From Candidatus Hamiltonella defensa 5AT (Acyrthosiphon pisum) (GTDB lineage Bacteria; Pseudomonadota; Gammaproteobacteria; Enterobacterales; Enterobacteriaceae): 25,200 nt of DNA. The stretch covers positions 1 to 25,200 of the forward strand of contig NC_012752.1 of assembly GCF_000021705.1 (NCBI RefSeq), given 5' to 3'. This document shows positions 14,981 to 24,219 of the stretch, in pieces (position 1 is the first letter of the stretch; each line of letters begins with the position of its first letter). The notes under the pieces were generated by a model, which worked only from the letters and a program-made list of their open reading frames with translations, did no database searches and was not told where the DNA came from. The translations under genes and the position numbers were made by a program.

Positions 14981-15322
14981 ATGAATAAAACTGAGTTAAT
15001 TGAGCAAGTCCGAGACAAGTCTGGACTGACGAAGGCGCAATCAACCGAGGCGGTCACCGCTGTTTTTTCGAGTATTATCGACTCATTGGGGAAAAAAGAG
15101 CCGGTGCAAATCATCAGATTTGCGACTTTTAAAGTCAGTCATCGCAGTGAGCGAATGTCTCGTCATCCCAAAACGGGTGAAAAAATCAAAACCCCTGCTC
15201 GTGAAGTCCCTGTTTTTTCTGCGGGGAAAAGGCTGAAAGCCTCGGTTCATTTACAATCGCCCAAAGAAACTCAAGTGGCTAAAAAATCAAAAAGCGGAGC
15301 GAAGAAAAAGTCATCGGTTTGA
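14981..15322 (+). CDS. HU/IHF-like DNA-binding protein with basic tail
   Basis: A 113-residue DNABII protein. NKTELIEQVRDKSGLTKAQS and AVFSSIIDSLGKKEPVQI form the dimer core. The DNA-bending beta arm is RMSRHPKTGEKIKTPAREVP, with the intercalating proline in RHPKTG. A tail of about 25 residues rich in K and S (VAKKSKSGAKKKSS) extends beyond the roughly 90-residue norm and probably adds nonspecific DNA binding. The ATG at 14981, seven nt after GAAAGGA, is preferred over the TTG at 14978. It may assist the relaxosome or pack the plasmid. Plasmid-borne HU paralogues are known. Confidence 0.88.
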   Translation: MNKTELIEQVRDKSGLTKAQSTEAVTAVFSSIIDSLGKKEPVQIIRFATFKVSHRSERMSRHPKTGEKIKTPAREVPVFSAGKRLKASVHLQSPKETQVAKKSKSGAKKKSSV

Positions 15323-15346
15323 TCAGAGAATAAAAGTTGAAGCCTC

Positions 15347-15380
15347 AGGGAAGATTTTTAATTTTCCTCTGTTTTTAGCT
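15347..15380 (+). terminator. Probable terminator of the HU-like gene
   Basis: CAGGGAAGAT can pair imperfectly with ATTTTCCTCTG, followed by TTTTT. It lies 25 nt after the stop codon. The rest of the gap to 15583 shows nothing clear. Confidence 0.4.
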
Positions 15381-15583
15381 AGGTTTCTTTCATCTTCCCT
15401 TCTCAACGAGCTTATTTTCTGAGGCTATGAAAGAAATCCTGTGCTTCTTAACAGAAGTGGGCTAGTGAAGAGCGCCCACAAAATAAACCTTCCTTGACTC
15501 TTTTTTATTCTTCGCTGAATTTTAAGCCTTGAAAGACCCTGTCGCTTAATTCAAATGGGATCCTGTTTTTTTAAAGCGGATGG

Positions 15584-16510
15584 CTAATCAAGTAATTTGT
15601 TTAAACTGTCTTCAGAAAGACCGGTATACATTTTAACCTGTTTGAAAGAAAAGCCATTATTTAAGAGATTTTTAGCAATTTCTTCTCTACCCTCTTCTCT
15701 ACCTTCTTCTCTACCTTCTTCTCTACCTTCTTCTCTACCTTCTTCTCTACCTTCTTCTCTGCCTTCTCTTTTGAGTTCTTCTGCTATCGTCATCACATTC
15801 TCCCGTTGAGTGGTTGAAGAAAGAGCGTCAAAAAACAACATACGATCTGCCGTTTCTCCTTCTTGAAACAAATAATACAACAAACTTTTAAAGAGTTCAT
15901 CGTTTAACGGAAAAAGCTTATCTAGACGAATAAGATAAGGCGCTATTTCCATCATGTCACGGGTATGAACCATTTTTTGACTCATTTCAAGCCAGGAAAT
16001 GATCCCGTGCTTCATAATTTCTTCTTCAGGAAGCATGGTAACATCTACCAATGGAAAAGGTTGTGAGTCTAATATCCTCGCGAGTTCTTTTTCGCAAAAG
16101 CAATCCCGCCAATCCATGCTATGCGGGTAAGGACTCTTCTGCCCGTGATAGAACAGGACAGGCAAGACCAAAGGTAAGGTGTCGTGACCTTGGTCAAGGT
16201 GTTGCTGCATCACCGCCAAGCTGTATTTTTTCATTCTAAAAGCCATCATTTTATCGTCGGTGCTTTGATGCTCGACTACACAGTACAAATATCCCTCCTT
16301 TCCCGTGCTGGTTTCAAACGAATAGACCATATCGGAATGAGATTGCTTTAAACTTTTATCAATAAAAGATCCCGGCACCATTTTTAACGAAGGAAAAGAA
16401 ACGATTTTTAAAATAGAAGAGGGTAGATGGATTTCAAAAAAATTGCGTGCGAGGGCGATATCCCCGAAAAATTTTTTGAACAAACGATCGTGCGGTGTAG
16501 AAATTTTCAT
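15584..16510 (-). CDS. Rpn-family nuclease/transposase-like protein
   Basis: A 308-residue member of the YhgA-like/Rpn family (PD-(D/E)XK nucleases that promote RecA-independent recombination). It starts with PHDRLFKKFFGD, typical of the family, and shows the catalytic pattern D60 (SDMVYSF) and E80-H-Q82 (YCVVEHQST). LVLPVLFYHG is also characteristic. Near the C-terminus lies GREE repeated seven times (about 250-278), coded by near-identical 12-bp units, followed by a small HTH-like end: FSFKQVKMYTGLSEDSLNKL. The repeat should form a charged helix. The frame is intact. Such genes are often multicopy in symbionts; no neighbour shares its strand closely. Confidence 0.85.
   Translation of the reverse strand: MKISTPHDRLFKKFFGDIALARNFFEIHLPSSILKIVSFPSLKMVPGSFIDKSLKQSHSDMVYSFETSTGKEGYLYCVVEHQSTDDKMMAFRMKKYSLAVMQQHLDQGHDTLPLVLPVLFYHGQKSPYPHSMDWRDCFCEKELARILDSQPFPLVDVTMLPEEEIMKHGIISWLEMSQKMVHTRDMMEIAPYLIRLDKLFPLNDELFKSLLYYLFQEGETADRMLFFDALSSTTQRENVMTIAEELKREGREEGREEGREEGREEGREEGREEGREEIAKNLLNNGFSFKQVKMYTGLSEDSLNKLLD
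15681..15772. repeat. Seven-unit 12-bp tandem repeat in the Rpn gene
   Basis: Plus-strand units CTTCTTCTCTAC are repeated seven times. The first junction (CCC) and the last unit (CTGC) vary slightly. Each unit encodes GREE on the minus strand. Because units are multiples of three, gain or loss keeps the frame. Confidence 0.85.
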
Positions 16511-16742
16511 AAAATAAACGCTCTTTTTTTAAAAAAAATTCATTGAATTAATGGCCTCATCTTTCACAAGGCATCCCCTCTCTATTTTTGTCTCATTGAT
16601 TCACCCCACACTCATTTCAGTAAAACGTCGCTTCTTCACAGCAGGTCATTTGTTTGCACGTTGTTTTTAAATGACAGGCCCCCTGAGATTTTTTGTCTAA
16701 AGGGACGAGCTGCCCTTTACTTTTCTTTATTTTTCTTCATGT
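16511..16742. other. Intergenic stretch
   Basis: No gene is supported between the Rpn gene and the thermonuclease relic. The stretch near 16511-16540 would hold the Rpn promoter, including an AAAGAG ribosome site. Confidence 0.3.
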
Positions 16743-17110
16743 TCAGGGTGGTATTCTTTCTGGTTCAGGAAGCGCCCAGACTCCCCTCTTTTTTGATTTT
16801 GCTTCAGCCTCTAATAAGAGCCGGCGTGGGTCTGTGCCGTATTGCCGATATATCCAGGCAGACCTTGTTTCACCCTCTCTGCGTTCATCCACAAATCGCC
16901 AAAATAAAGATGAGCTACGTATCTTCCATCACGGTCTTTTTGTGGTGACTGAGCCGTGATTTTTTCATTTAACACCCCATCAGTCCTGTTTTTTTCATCA
17001 TTTCCTTTTGAGTCACCATTGAAACTCGATGATAAAAGAAGTACTCCCCTTTTTCTTGTTAAAGATGTTAGTTTTGCGATCTGTCTCCCAAAAAAATTAA
17101 CAGGTCCCAA
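16743..17110 (-). pseudogene. Thermonuclease (SNase-like), frameshifted and truncated
   Basis: Reading leftward, one frame gives KDRDGRYVAHLYFGDLWMNA and ERVKQGL, the staphylococcal-nuclease pattern 'DrYGR.vA.vyl....vN..lv..Gla'. After QGL the frame must shift by one base to give WIYRQYGTDPRRLLLEAEAK and SKKRGVWALPEPERIPP, the normal family ending, with a stop at 16743. The N-terminal DGDT and RLxGIDAPE motifs were not found. The 17111-17230 stretch before trbC shows no start. A frameshift plus a lost N-terminus means no active enzyme. Confidence 0.65.
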
Positions 17111-17230
17111 ATGACGTTCAAAAAAACGTCTTTGAAAGAAAGTCCCTTAAAAAAATGAATATTAAAATTTTTTACGCCAAAAGTACCCATAAAAAGTAGG
17201 TAAATATAAAAACGGGATATTCAATCCTTT

Positions 17231-18130
17231 TCAATCGATGTTTTTTTTCAAGTCATTGAGTGCAATCTCTTTCGGTTCTTTTTCCATTGTGTATTGGCCC
17301 TGGGTCTTTTTTAAGGCGTGCCGTGCGGCTTCAAACAATAATATTCCGCGTTCTTCGGGTGTGTAGGAGAGGTCATTTCTGTTGTCCAAGTTTAAGGCCA
17401 ATGTGGCGACCGACATTAAAGTTTTGTCTTCCATTCGGGCCTTTTTTTGGGGCGGTTGTTCGAGTTTTTTCAAAATCCCATTGACCTCTTGTTTAAAAGC
17501 GGCGCCTTGGTGTCGCAATTCAGGAACAACCTCACATAATGCGTCGAAATCAGGGCGTTTGAGCTCTATAAACCGGTTAATCCGCAGGGGGAGTTTTGAG
17601 GACAATTTTTCCTCATCTGGAATAAAAATCGCGGCACTTCTTACCACGGCATCCTGAAATACGATGACGCCCTCCCCCTTGTTGAGGGCTTTGAGTTCCG
17701 TGAGTTCAATGTTATCGCGTTCACGAATGTGATGGGTATCGGCGTCTTCATACCGACTGCCACTGAGACTGCCTTTACGCTTAACGGAAGACAGCTCGCT
17801 GTAATACCCTTTTCCTGCGGCAGAACGAATCAGATTAAAGGTGTCCTGGGCATCCTCTAAGGCCATAAACCATTTGGTCCGCTGATTGGCGCTCACCGTC
17901 AAAAATTCGCGCATCGATTTGTCCATCATGGATTGCACATCCTGTGCGGCTATCATGAGCATGTATTGCAAAGAGCGCATTTGAGCGGCTGTTTTGTCAA
18001 GACCTGAGGCAAAATAAGCGCCCAATTCGTCAAAAATAATCGGGTAAGGAAATTTTTGAGCAAATTTTTGGCTGAGTAGCACGTCCTCTCTTTTTCCTTC
18101 TAACTGTCCGCCTAAATCTTGACTGAGCGT
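17231..18130 (-). pseudogene. trbC: TrbC coupling ATPase, 3' part (after intron)
   Basis: C-terminal 299 codons of the interrupted trbC. They begin at the exon junction with TLSQDLGGQLEGKREDVLLS and carry the Walker B segment YPIIFDELGAYF (D446, E447 in the joined protein) and the following sensor-like LQYMLMIAAQDVQSM. The end is charged (KEPKEIALNDLKKNI). Removing 18131-20475 joins this exactly in frame to the 5' part, giving 712 residues (R64 TrbC about 763). The leftward frame that runs through this part begins in antisense intron sequence at 18289 and has no real start. Without Walker A this piece cannot act as an ATPase. Confidence 0.88.
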
Positions 18131-20475
18131 GTGCGACGTGAAAGTTGCACCACAGAAGTCCCTTGAAAAAGGGTAAGGTTGATCCGAAACCTTATTGCCA
18201 CTTACTCGGTGCAAGAGGAGTAATTCTCTTGTGCTAAGCGAGAATGAAAGCCTAACTAAAGTATTAAGCTGAATAAGAAATAGGGGCAAGGCAAAACTGA
18301 AATGGGTTGAATAAAGTGAATCTCCGTTATTAAAATGTCGTAAGCAAGTAAAACACGAAATCAGATGTGACGTGTTATGGGGAAGTTTAACGACAGTTAG
18401 AAACGGGTAAAGAAGAGTGTTCGTTCTTTACGACGGATCCCGTTCCCCGGCATAGAGGAGGCAGCCCACTCAATGTATCTTCATGGTGTGAAACACGGTA
18501 ACCCCATTAATCTTTTAGTGTTGATGTAAATACTAAGAGACAGTGGGCATAAGACGTTCCAAAAAGCGAAGGCAATCAGCCGAAAGGCAACTGGAAATCA
18601 TAACAGGATTGATAGAGGTAATTACTTTACTCTGAAAAGAGGCTGACGTGGAACGGGTGACTTACCCATATAATCCTTTACCAAGGTTATGAATTGATTT
18701 AGAAGAGTTAGATGCCTATGGCAAACGTAATAAATCAAAACTATGAACAACAACTGGAATGGCATGCTATTAACTGGCGTGTTGTGACAGCCATGATTAA
18801 TAATCTAAGGCAAAGAATATATAGGGCTTCAGCAACAGGTGACTTAAAGAAAGTCAGAAATCTGCAAAAACTCATGATGAAATCAAGAGCTAACCATCTT
18901 CTGGCTATCAGGAAAGTCACTCAGGTCAATCGGGGAAAACACACGGCTGGAGTAGATAATCAGGTAATTAATGACCATAAAGGACGAGAACATCTTTATA
19001 AGTTATTAAGCCAAACAACTTCAGAAAAGGTTTATCCAGTAAAACGAGTTTACATAGCAAAAAAGAATGGAAAAAAACGCCCTCTTGGGATCCCAACCAT
19101 TCTCGACCGCTGTAGACAAGCGATAGTTAAATCGGCGCTGGAACCTTATTGGGAAGCAAAATTTGAACCAGTCAGCTACGGATTTAGACCGGGGCGAAGT
19201 GCCCATGACGCAATACAAAAAATTTTCTGTATTGCCAGAGCACGAGGGACACGGCACTGGGTACTAGATGCAGATATTAAAGGCGCATTTGACAACATTG
19301 ACCATAATTTTCTCATAAAAAAAATCGGGGGATTCCCCGAAAGAAACATGATTAAACAATGGTTACAAGCCGGTGTGCTGGAACATGGCAACTATATACC
19401 CAATGTTGCAGGTACTCCGCAAGGCGGGATTATCAGTCCACTACTGGCCAATATTGCACTCCACGGAATGGAGACCTTACTGGGTATTCAATACTGGAAA
19501 AACGGCACGCCAAAACAAGGGCAACCTTATGCAGTAGTTCGTTATGCGGATGATTTTGTCGTATTCGGTAAATCCCGTGAAGAGTGCGAAACTGCCAAAA
19601 TAAAGTTGCAAATTTGGTTAGCTCAGAGAGGGTTAGCTCTTTCTGAAGAAAAAACCAGTATCAAACACTTGAAGGAAGGATTCGACTTCCTGGGATTTAA
19701 TATACGACATTATGACAATCGCCACAGAAAACGGGGATATATATTGTTAACGAAGCCCTCAAAGGAGTCGATGAAAAGGTACAAACAGCAAATGAGAATG
19801 ACCTGGAAAGGTATTATCGGTATGCCGACACAAGAAGGAATAAGACAACTGAATGCCAAGATAATAGGATGGTGTAATTACTATCGTATTGGTGCTTCAA
19901 AAAGAACATTCAGTGCATTAGACCAATGGATGTGGATCCGCCAACGTAGATATTTGTATCGACGTCATCCCAATAAACACTGGTGGTGGCGAAGAAAACA
20001 CTACTTAGGCAAGATACCAGGTAGAGAAGACTATTCAGTATTTATGGATAAATCAACCGGTGGATTTCTTTGGAAGCATGCATGGACAAAAATACAGCGT
20101 CATTGGCTAGTTCCAAAAAATGCTTCCCCCGACAATCCGGAATTGCGTGACTATTGGCGTAATAGGCAGGCACGTAAACAGCCTTTTATTTACGGTGTCA
20201 AAGTTAACCTCTATAAGCGACAGAAAGGTTATTGTCCTCTCTGTGATCAAGAGTTGGACAATGGTGAACAATTGCATGTTCATCATATTCAGCCTAAAGC
20301 TGAAGGGGGTGACAACAAGCTGGCTAATCTAAGATTGTTACATGCTAATTGCCACAGACAATTACATAGCAAAAAAGGAAAAATGTTGAAGTGAGTAAGT
20401 TGCGTGAGCCGTATGCGGGGTAACTCGCACGTACGGTTCTTGAGGGAGTGGGCACTTGCGGCCTGCTTACCTAAT
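18131..20475 (+). mobile_element. Group II intron inserted antisense in trbC
   Basis: A complete 2345-nt group II intron. The 5' end is GTGCGAC (18131), matching the GUGYG consensus. Domain V is the 34-nt GAGCCGTATGCG to CGTACGGTTC hairpin (20406-20439). Domain VI pairs AGG and GAGTGGGC with GCCTGCTT and CCT around a bulged A at 20469, the branch point, seven bases before the AAT end. A loop GTGTTC (18417-18422) can pair with the 5' exon end GAGCGT as EBS1/IBS1, and TTAAG (18264-18268) with CTTGA as EBS2/IBS2. Removing the intron restores trbC in phase. The intron's sense strand is opposite to trbC. Confidence 0.93.
18712..20394 (+). CDS. ltrA: Group II intron reverse transcriptase/maturase
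   Basis: The 560-residue intron-encoded protein, located in intron domain IV; it helps the intron fold and splice and copies it into new sites. RT motifs include YGFRPGRSAHDA (156-167), DADIKGAFDNIDH (186-198), GTPQGGIISPLLANI (234-248) and the catalytic YADD (278-281). The maturase X domain follows (about 350-450; QLNAKIIGWCNYYR). A C-terminal HNH endonuclease has CPLC (508-511), HVHHIQPKAEGG (522-533) and LLHANCHRQLH. All domains look intact, so it should be mobile. It resembles chloroplast-like introns. The start may be ATG 18712 or 18718. Confidence 0.95.
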   Translation: MPMANVINQNYEQQLEWHAINWRVVTAMINNLRQRIYRASATGDLKKVRNLQKLMMKSRANHLLAIRKVTQVNRGKHTAGVDNQVINDHKGREHLYKLLSQTTSEKVYPVKRVYIAKKNGKKRPLGIPTILDRCRQAIVKSALEPYWEAKFEPVSYGFRPGRSAHDAIQKIFCIARARGTRHWVLDADIKGAFDNIDHNFLIKKIGGFPERNMIKQWLQAGVLEHGNYIPNVAGTPQGGIISPLLANIALHGMETLLGIQYWKNGTPKQGQPYAVVRYADDFVVFGKSREECETAKIKLQIWLAQRGLALSEEKTSIKHLKEGFDFLGFNIRHYDNRHRKRGYILLTKPSKESMKRYKQQMRMTWKGIIGMPTQEGIRQLNAKIIGWCNYYRIGASKRTFSALDQWMWIRQRRYLYRRHPNKHWWWRRKHYLGKIPGREDYSVFMDKSTGGFLWKHAWTKIQRHWLVPKNASPDNPELRDYWRNRQARKQPFIYGVKVNLYKRQKGYCPLCDQELDNGEQLHVHHIQPKAEGGDNKLANLRLLHANCHRQLHSKKGKMLK

Positions 20476-21714
20476 CATTCGAAGCCCTGAAATATACAGT
20501 TTTCCGAGGGTCGCCGCTTCTGAGTTCGATAACTCCAAGGCCGGAATTAACACCACGAGAATGCGGTCGTTATGCAATACATCTTTTAAATCGATGTCGC
20601 CTGCACCCTGTGGGAACACCTGTCCGTAAATATCATTAAACAGGCTGAGCATCCGTGTGAACTGCTGTATTAGAAATCCGTGTTGTTCCCAGACCGTTTT
20701 CGACCATTCCAAGGGGCTGTCGATGAGGGCCATATCAAACCCTGCGAGCGTGTTCAGATAATGTTCGAGCGGTTTGTAGCCTTCTTCATGCCAGCCGTTC
20801 TCTTTGGCTTCTTGATAGAGTGTGACTATTTTTCGAAGGGGTAAATAGTCTTGTATGACCCTTTGTGAGAGGAATAATCCGTCTTTTTCTCTTTTGTAGC
20901 ACAGGGCGTAAATCAAGGCGGCTATCATGGCTTTGGCTTTTTCCTGCCAGCCATTTTCATTGCTGCCGACCTTGGGCAGCAGGCTGTCCATCAGCTGGAT
21001 GATGAAGGTTTCGGAGGCATTCGCAAAGAGATTGATGGAATTAGACTGGGGGCGTGATTGGTCGCCCTTCACCAAATTTGAAAATTTGCTGTTGCCCGCG
21101 GTCAAAAAGTTGAGGACATAAACATCATCTTCCCGCCCAAAACGCCGTGCCAGTGACCAGACGGCAAAGGCCAGTCTGTTTTCCGCTTTCCCATCGGATA
21201 AGCACATCCCTCGACCCCAGCAGAGGGCATTGAGATAGACAGACAGGATGGCTTCTGTTTTTCCTGCGCCGGTAGTGGCAATGAGTTGAATATGGCGTAA
21301 GGCGTCATCGAGATTGAGCCAGAGTTCACGCGCCAATGATTTTCCGCGGGCGTAACCTAGGCACAGTATGCCGGCAGCTTGTTCACAATGGCGGGTGCGC
21401 GTGATAAAGGAAAACAGTCCTGCCCCCCCCTTTCGGGCTTTAAAGCCTTCCCGCTCTGTCGTCAAATCAGGGCCTCCGATGTCGGTCGGGAGCCGTATGG
21501 GCATTCGAAACGGCCTGTCACAAAAAATAATCAACAAGATCACGCAAGCCGGTAATCCAATAAGCAAAGTCACCGGCCAGACGCACCCTACGACGAGCGC
21601 GATCAAGAACCCCCATTGTACGCCGGTGGGAGAGAGTACAGTATCGGTTAAGCTGGGATTAAAAACAGGGCGATTAATTCGATGGGGATCGAGAGAAGAG
21701 GGGCGTTTATTCAT
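20476..21714 (-). pseudogene. trbC: TrbC coupling ATPase, 5' part (before intron)
   Basis: First 413 codons of TrbC, the IncI relative of DotL/IcmO, the type IV coupling ATPase that hands the relaxosome to the secretion channel. Two membrane segments are near residues 34-65 (GFLIALVVGCVWPVTLLIGL, then CVILLIIFCD). Walker A is ATTGAGKTE (146-154). The frame runs two codons into the intron and stops at 20467, so the natural product would be a 415-residue fragment without Walker B. The gene overlaps trbB by eight bases. Matching exon ends (GLRM, then TLSQDLGG) show it was intact before insertion. As the intron is antisense, splicing cannot repair the mRNA. Confidence 0.9.
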
Positions 21715-22639
21715 CTTTTTTCTCCTGCGGCTCGGCGTTCATAAAAGAAGAGAAAGTGTCCTCGTTTTTGAGCGCGCTGAGTGGAATGGGGCGCCCATCA
21801 TCTGAAATCAGCTGAGGTGTGCCCCTAAAGCCATAGGCAGAAAAGGCTTTGTTGTTCACAGCCAAGGCTTTTTCGCCGATGTCACAGGAAGCAGAGGGGG
21901 TTAAGGGGGGATCATCAAATAATGAATGCCACAATGCTTTTCGATGCTCTGGTGAAGCACAGAGCACAGGGATCACTTGATCTGCGGTGGCTTTTTTTCC
22001 TATCAGGCTGACCGGAAAAAGGTCAATATTGACCTTTTTGCCGATGGCCTCCAAGGTGGGTTCGAGGTCCCTGCAATGGGGGCAAAGAGGATCTGAAAAC
22101 ACGTATATCGTCCGAGAATGACCTGTGGTCAATGGCACCGTAAAGATTTTCCGTTGAGCGGCGTCGCGTAAATTGTGGGCTAATGTCGTCAATGCGGGGG
22201 AGGGCTCTTGCATCAGACCTTTTTCGATGGCGTTTTCCTCGGGTAAGAGGGGCGCTGAGGCGGAGTCTGCTCTGGCGAGGGGGATGTCGTCTGTTGTGTG
22301 AGTTTCAGATAATAATCCGTGGCTGCCAATGGCCAGTAATGCCAAAAAACCCAGGCCGAAAAAGAGGTTTCGCCAGAACAATTTTGTTTTTTGCCGCCGA
22401 ACCAGGGCCTCTGTCAGCGCATTGAGAAGATGTTGTGCCTTATCCGGCGACTCACTGTCACTGAAGAGAACGAGGTCTTTTTGATGTTTTTGTCGGAAAA
22501 TCAGACTATTTTGGCGGATAAAAAAATGGGGTTCCTTCCCAAGACTGCATGTAAAAAGCACCGATCCACGGTCAGCATCATCGATGCGAGTCGTCATCAG
22601 GTTGCCTATGAGGTGTGTGAAAAATGGTTTTGAGTGCAT
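21707..22639 (-). CDS. trbB: TrbB thiol-disulfide isomerase-like protein
   Basis: A 310-residue DsbC-like protein of the IncI trb operon. A single membrane segment (FWRNLFFGLGFLALLAIGS, about 88-106) puts the C-terminal thioredoxin fold in the periplasm. The redox centre is CPHC (186-189) in YVFSDPLCPHCRDLEP. The cis-proline loop is FRGTPQLI. IncI TrbB is thought to aid folding of disulfide-bearing transfer proteins. ATG 22639, behind GGGGGGA, is chosen; an in-frame TTG precedes it. It overlaps trbC by eight bases and follows trbA by 75 nt, so the three form one leftward operon. Confidence 0.88.
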   Translation of the reverse strand: MHSKPFFTHLIGNLMTTRIDDADRGSVLFTCSLGKEPHFFIRQNSLIFRQKHQKDLVLFSDSESPDKAQHLLNALTEALVRRQKTKLFWRNLFFGLGFLALLAIGSHGLLSETHTTDDIPLARADSASAPLLPEENAIEKGLMQEPSPALTTLAHNLRDAAQRKIFTVPLTTGHSRTIYVFSDPLCPHCRDLEPTLEAIGKKVNIDLFPVSLIGKKATADQVIPVLCASPEHRKALWHSLFDDPPLTPSASCDIGEKALAVNNKAFSAYGFRGTPQLISDDGRPIPLSALKNEDTFSSFMNAEPQEKKDE

Positions 22640-22714
22640 CAAGTCCCCCCGTGAGAGAATATTTTTTAATTTAAAAATGGATGAGTGAGAGGGTATTTCG
22701 TGGGTGTTTTGTGA

Positions 22715-23824
22715 CTATTTTTTAATCCGATCATCGATCACTTTTCCGATGTGGATTAAATCCTTTTCCAATCCTTGTACGGCATACCTCAGCACAGGAG
22801 AGGGTAAGGTGACTTTATGTTTAGCCGCTTCTTGTTCCCACTGCATCTGAGTGACGATACCCGCACCTTCTATAAAGGGTTTCGGGCGATCAGATGAACA
22901 CAGGGCATACCAAAGCGGCCGATCCAGCCCCTTTAGCCAACGAAATCGCGCCGTCGGTAAGTGCAAGTCATTGGCATGTAATGCGGAGAGAGCGGTTCGA
23001 GCATAGGGGTGTTTTTTTATCCAGTTTTTTGCGTCTGGATGACCCGAGACTTTTTTAAAGGCCTTGTGGGCTATTGAGAAGACGGGGGTGCCTATTTGGC
23101 CCTTATCGCGACGGCTTTTGATCAAACAAGAGCGATTGAGGGTATCGAGCAGTTTTTGTGCCTCTTGACGGTCATTGAAAAAAAATGGCCATCCAAAAAT
23201 GGCCCATAAGGCCCGTTCATAGGCATTGAACTCAGAGAGTTGGGTGATTTTTCGTCCCAGTTGTTGCGTAAAAACGACCTGGGCCTTTTCATGGTCAAGA
23301 CGCTGGTTGAGAACCAGGTGATGTTTGTGAGCAAATTCTTCGGGAGAAAGTGCGCTTTGGTGCTCGGGCGGATTGGTATTTAAGAGTTGAGTTTTTCTAT
23401 CGCCGTAACACAGGGCCGGAATCACAGAGGGAGAAAACCTTGCCATGATTTTTGGGAGGCTGTGAATACTGATTTCCCGTCTGGTTTTATTTGCGGGATG
23501 GGTTAAGGTGACATGGATAGCCAGAAGACAGAGCGGTATTAAAAAGAGCAGTACTATGCCCGCCGTTTGGTTCATGACAGCCAGCCAGTGCAGGATGGTC
23601 ACGTTGTCGGCCCTGTTGGCCGTGTGAGCCAATAAGTTCATCCGCGGCGCGGCAAAAGAATGCATCAAAGGCACATCACAGGCTCGCCAAAGGTGATAGA
23701 GCGCGGCACAACTCCAATAAATCACCTCCTCTAAAAAGAACCAAAAAATGACAGAGACGCCTATGAAGGCACTGAGTAAAAGAAATCCGTCATTTTCAGG
23801 GGGAGAAAATCGATGTTTGTCCAT
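22715..23824 (-). CDS. trbA: TrbA (DotM/IcmP-like) coupling-complex protein
   Basis: A 369-residue membrane protein heading the trb operon. Hydrophobic segments lie at about 13-45 (FLLLSAFIGVSVIFWFFLEE) and 78-108 (WLAVMNQTAGIVLLFLIPLC), followed by a cytoplasmic domain. The conserved stretch ARFRWLKGLDRPLWYALCSS, then FIEGAGIVTQMQWE, is typical of TrbA/DotM. DotM partners DotL in the Legionella coupling complex, and TrbA/TrbC are the IncI counterparts. AAAGGAG lies five to six nt before the ATG. All features look intact although its partner trbC is split. Confidence 0.88.
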   Translation of the reverse strand: MDKHRFSPPENDGFLLLSAFIGVSVIFWFFLEEVIYWSCAALYHLWRACDVPLMHSFAAPRMNLLAHTANRADNVTILHWLAVMNQTAGIVLLFLIPLCLLAIHVTLTHPANKTRREISIHSLPKIMARFSPSVIPALCYGDRKTQLLNTNPPEHQSALSPEEFAHKHHLVLNQRLDHEKAQVVFTQQLGRKITQLSEFNAYERALWAIFGWPFFFNDRQEAQKLLDTLNRSCLIKSRRDKGQIGTPVFSIAHKAFKKVSGHPDAKNWIKKHPYARTALSALHANDLHLPTARFRWLKGLDRPLWYALCSSDRPKPFIEGAGIVTQMQWEQEAAKHKVTLPSPVLRYAVQGLEKDLIHIGKVIDDRIKK

Positions 23825-23871
23825 GATGCTCCTTTGTTTTAAATGAAAGAGAGTACAAATTAAGTATTAAT

Positions 23872-23900
23872 TTGTTATCGTTTCATCAGTGAGTTAAAAT
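23872..23900 (+). promoter_or_regulatory. Promoter of the toxin-antitoxin pair
   Basis: -35 TTGTTA (23872-23877), a 17-nt spacer and -10 TAAAAT (23895-23900). It lies between the divergent trbA and antitoxin genes, so a repressor here could influence both. Confidence 0.5.
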
Positions 23901-23937
23901 AAACTCTGTCTGAGTGAAGATGATGAAGGAGAGAAAG

Positions 23938-24207
23938 ATGCAAAACACCATGTCACAAAAAAAAGCGCGTGAAGGGTTAGGGGCTCCTGAACTGTTTCAG
24001 GGCGGAGTATTTGTGACCAAAAATGGGGTGGCCGAGCTTTTTGTTCAGCCTGCTTCGGAGAGGGTGGCTGAGTTGGCTGAAAGAGAAAAAGAACGGCAAG
24101 CAAATAGCCTGTTTAAATTAGTGATGATGGCAAGGCAAGACATCGATACTGGTGATATCATGCCCCCAGAAAAGGCGATTGAACGATTACGGGCCGACAG
24201 AAAATAA
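23938..24207 (+). CDS. Antitoxin of a RelE/ParE-type pair
   Basis: An 89-residue, strongly charged protein starting MQNTMSQKKAREGLG. The second half is helical (ASERVAELAEREKERQANSL). No family was recognised with certainty; the role follows from position, 12 nt before a RelE/ParE-like toxin. ATG 23938, six nt after AAGGAG, is preferred to the in-frame ATGs at 23914 and 23923. The N-terminal part should bind DNA and the C-terminal helix the toxin. Confidence 0.65.
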   Translation: MQNTMSQKKAREGLGAPELFQGGVFVTKNGVAELFVQPASERVAELAEREKERQANSLFKLVMMARQDIDTGDIMPPEKAIERLRADRK

Positions 24208-24219
24208 TGAGGACGTACT

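Noticed and set aside
15597..15809. Rightward frame rich in SSLP repeats
   Set aside because: It is the complement of the GREE tract in the Rpn gene.
16661..16959. Rightward frames of 88-95 codons
   Set aside because: They overlap the thermonuclease relic on the other strand and show no protein-like features.
18131..18289. A leftward frame starting at 18289 with MPLFLIQLNTLV as a possible TrbC fragment start
   Set aside because: These residues are read from the antisense of the intron 5' end. The trbC part begins at 18130.
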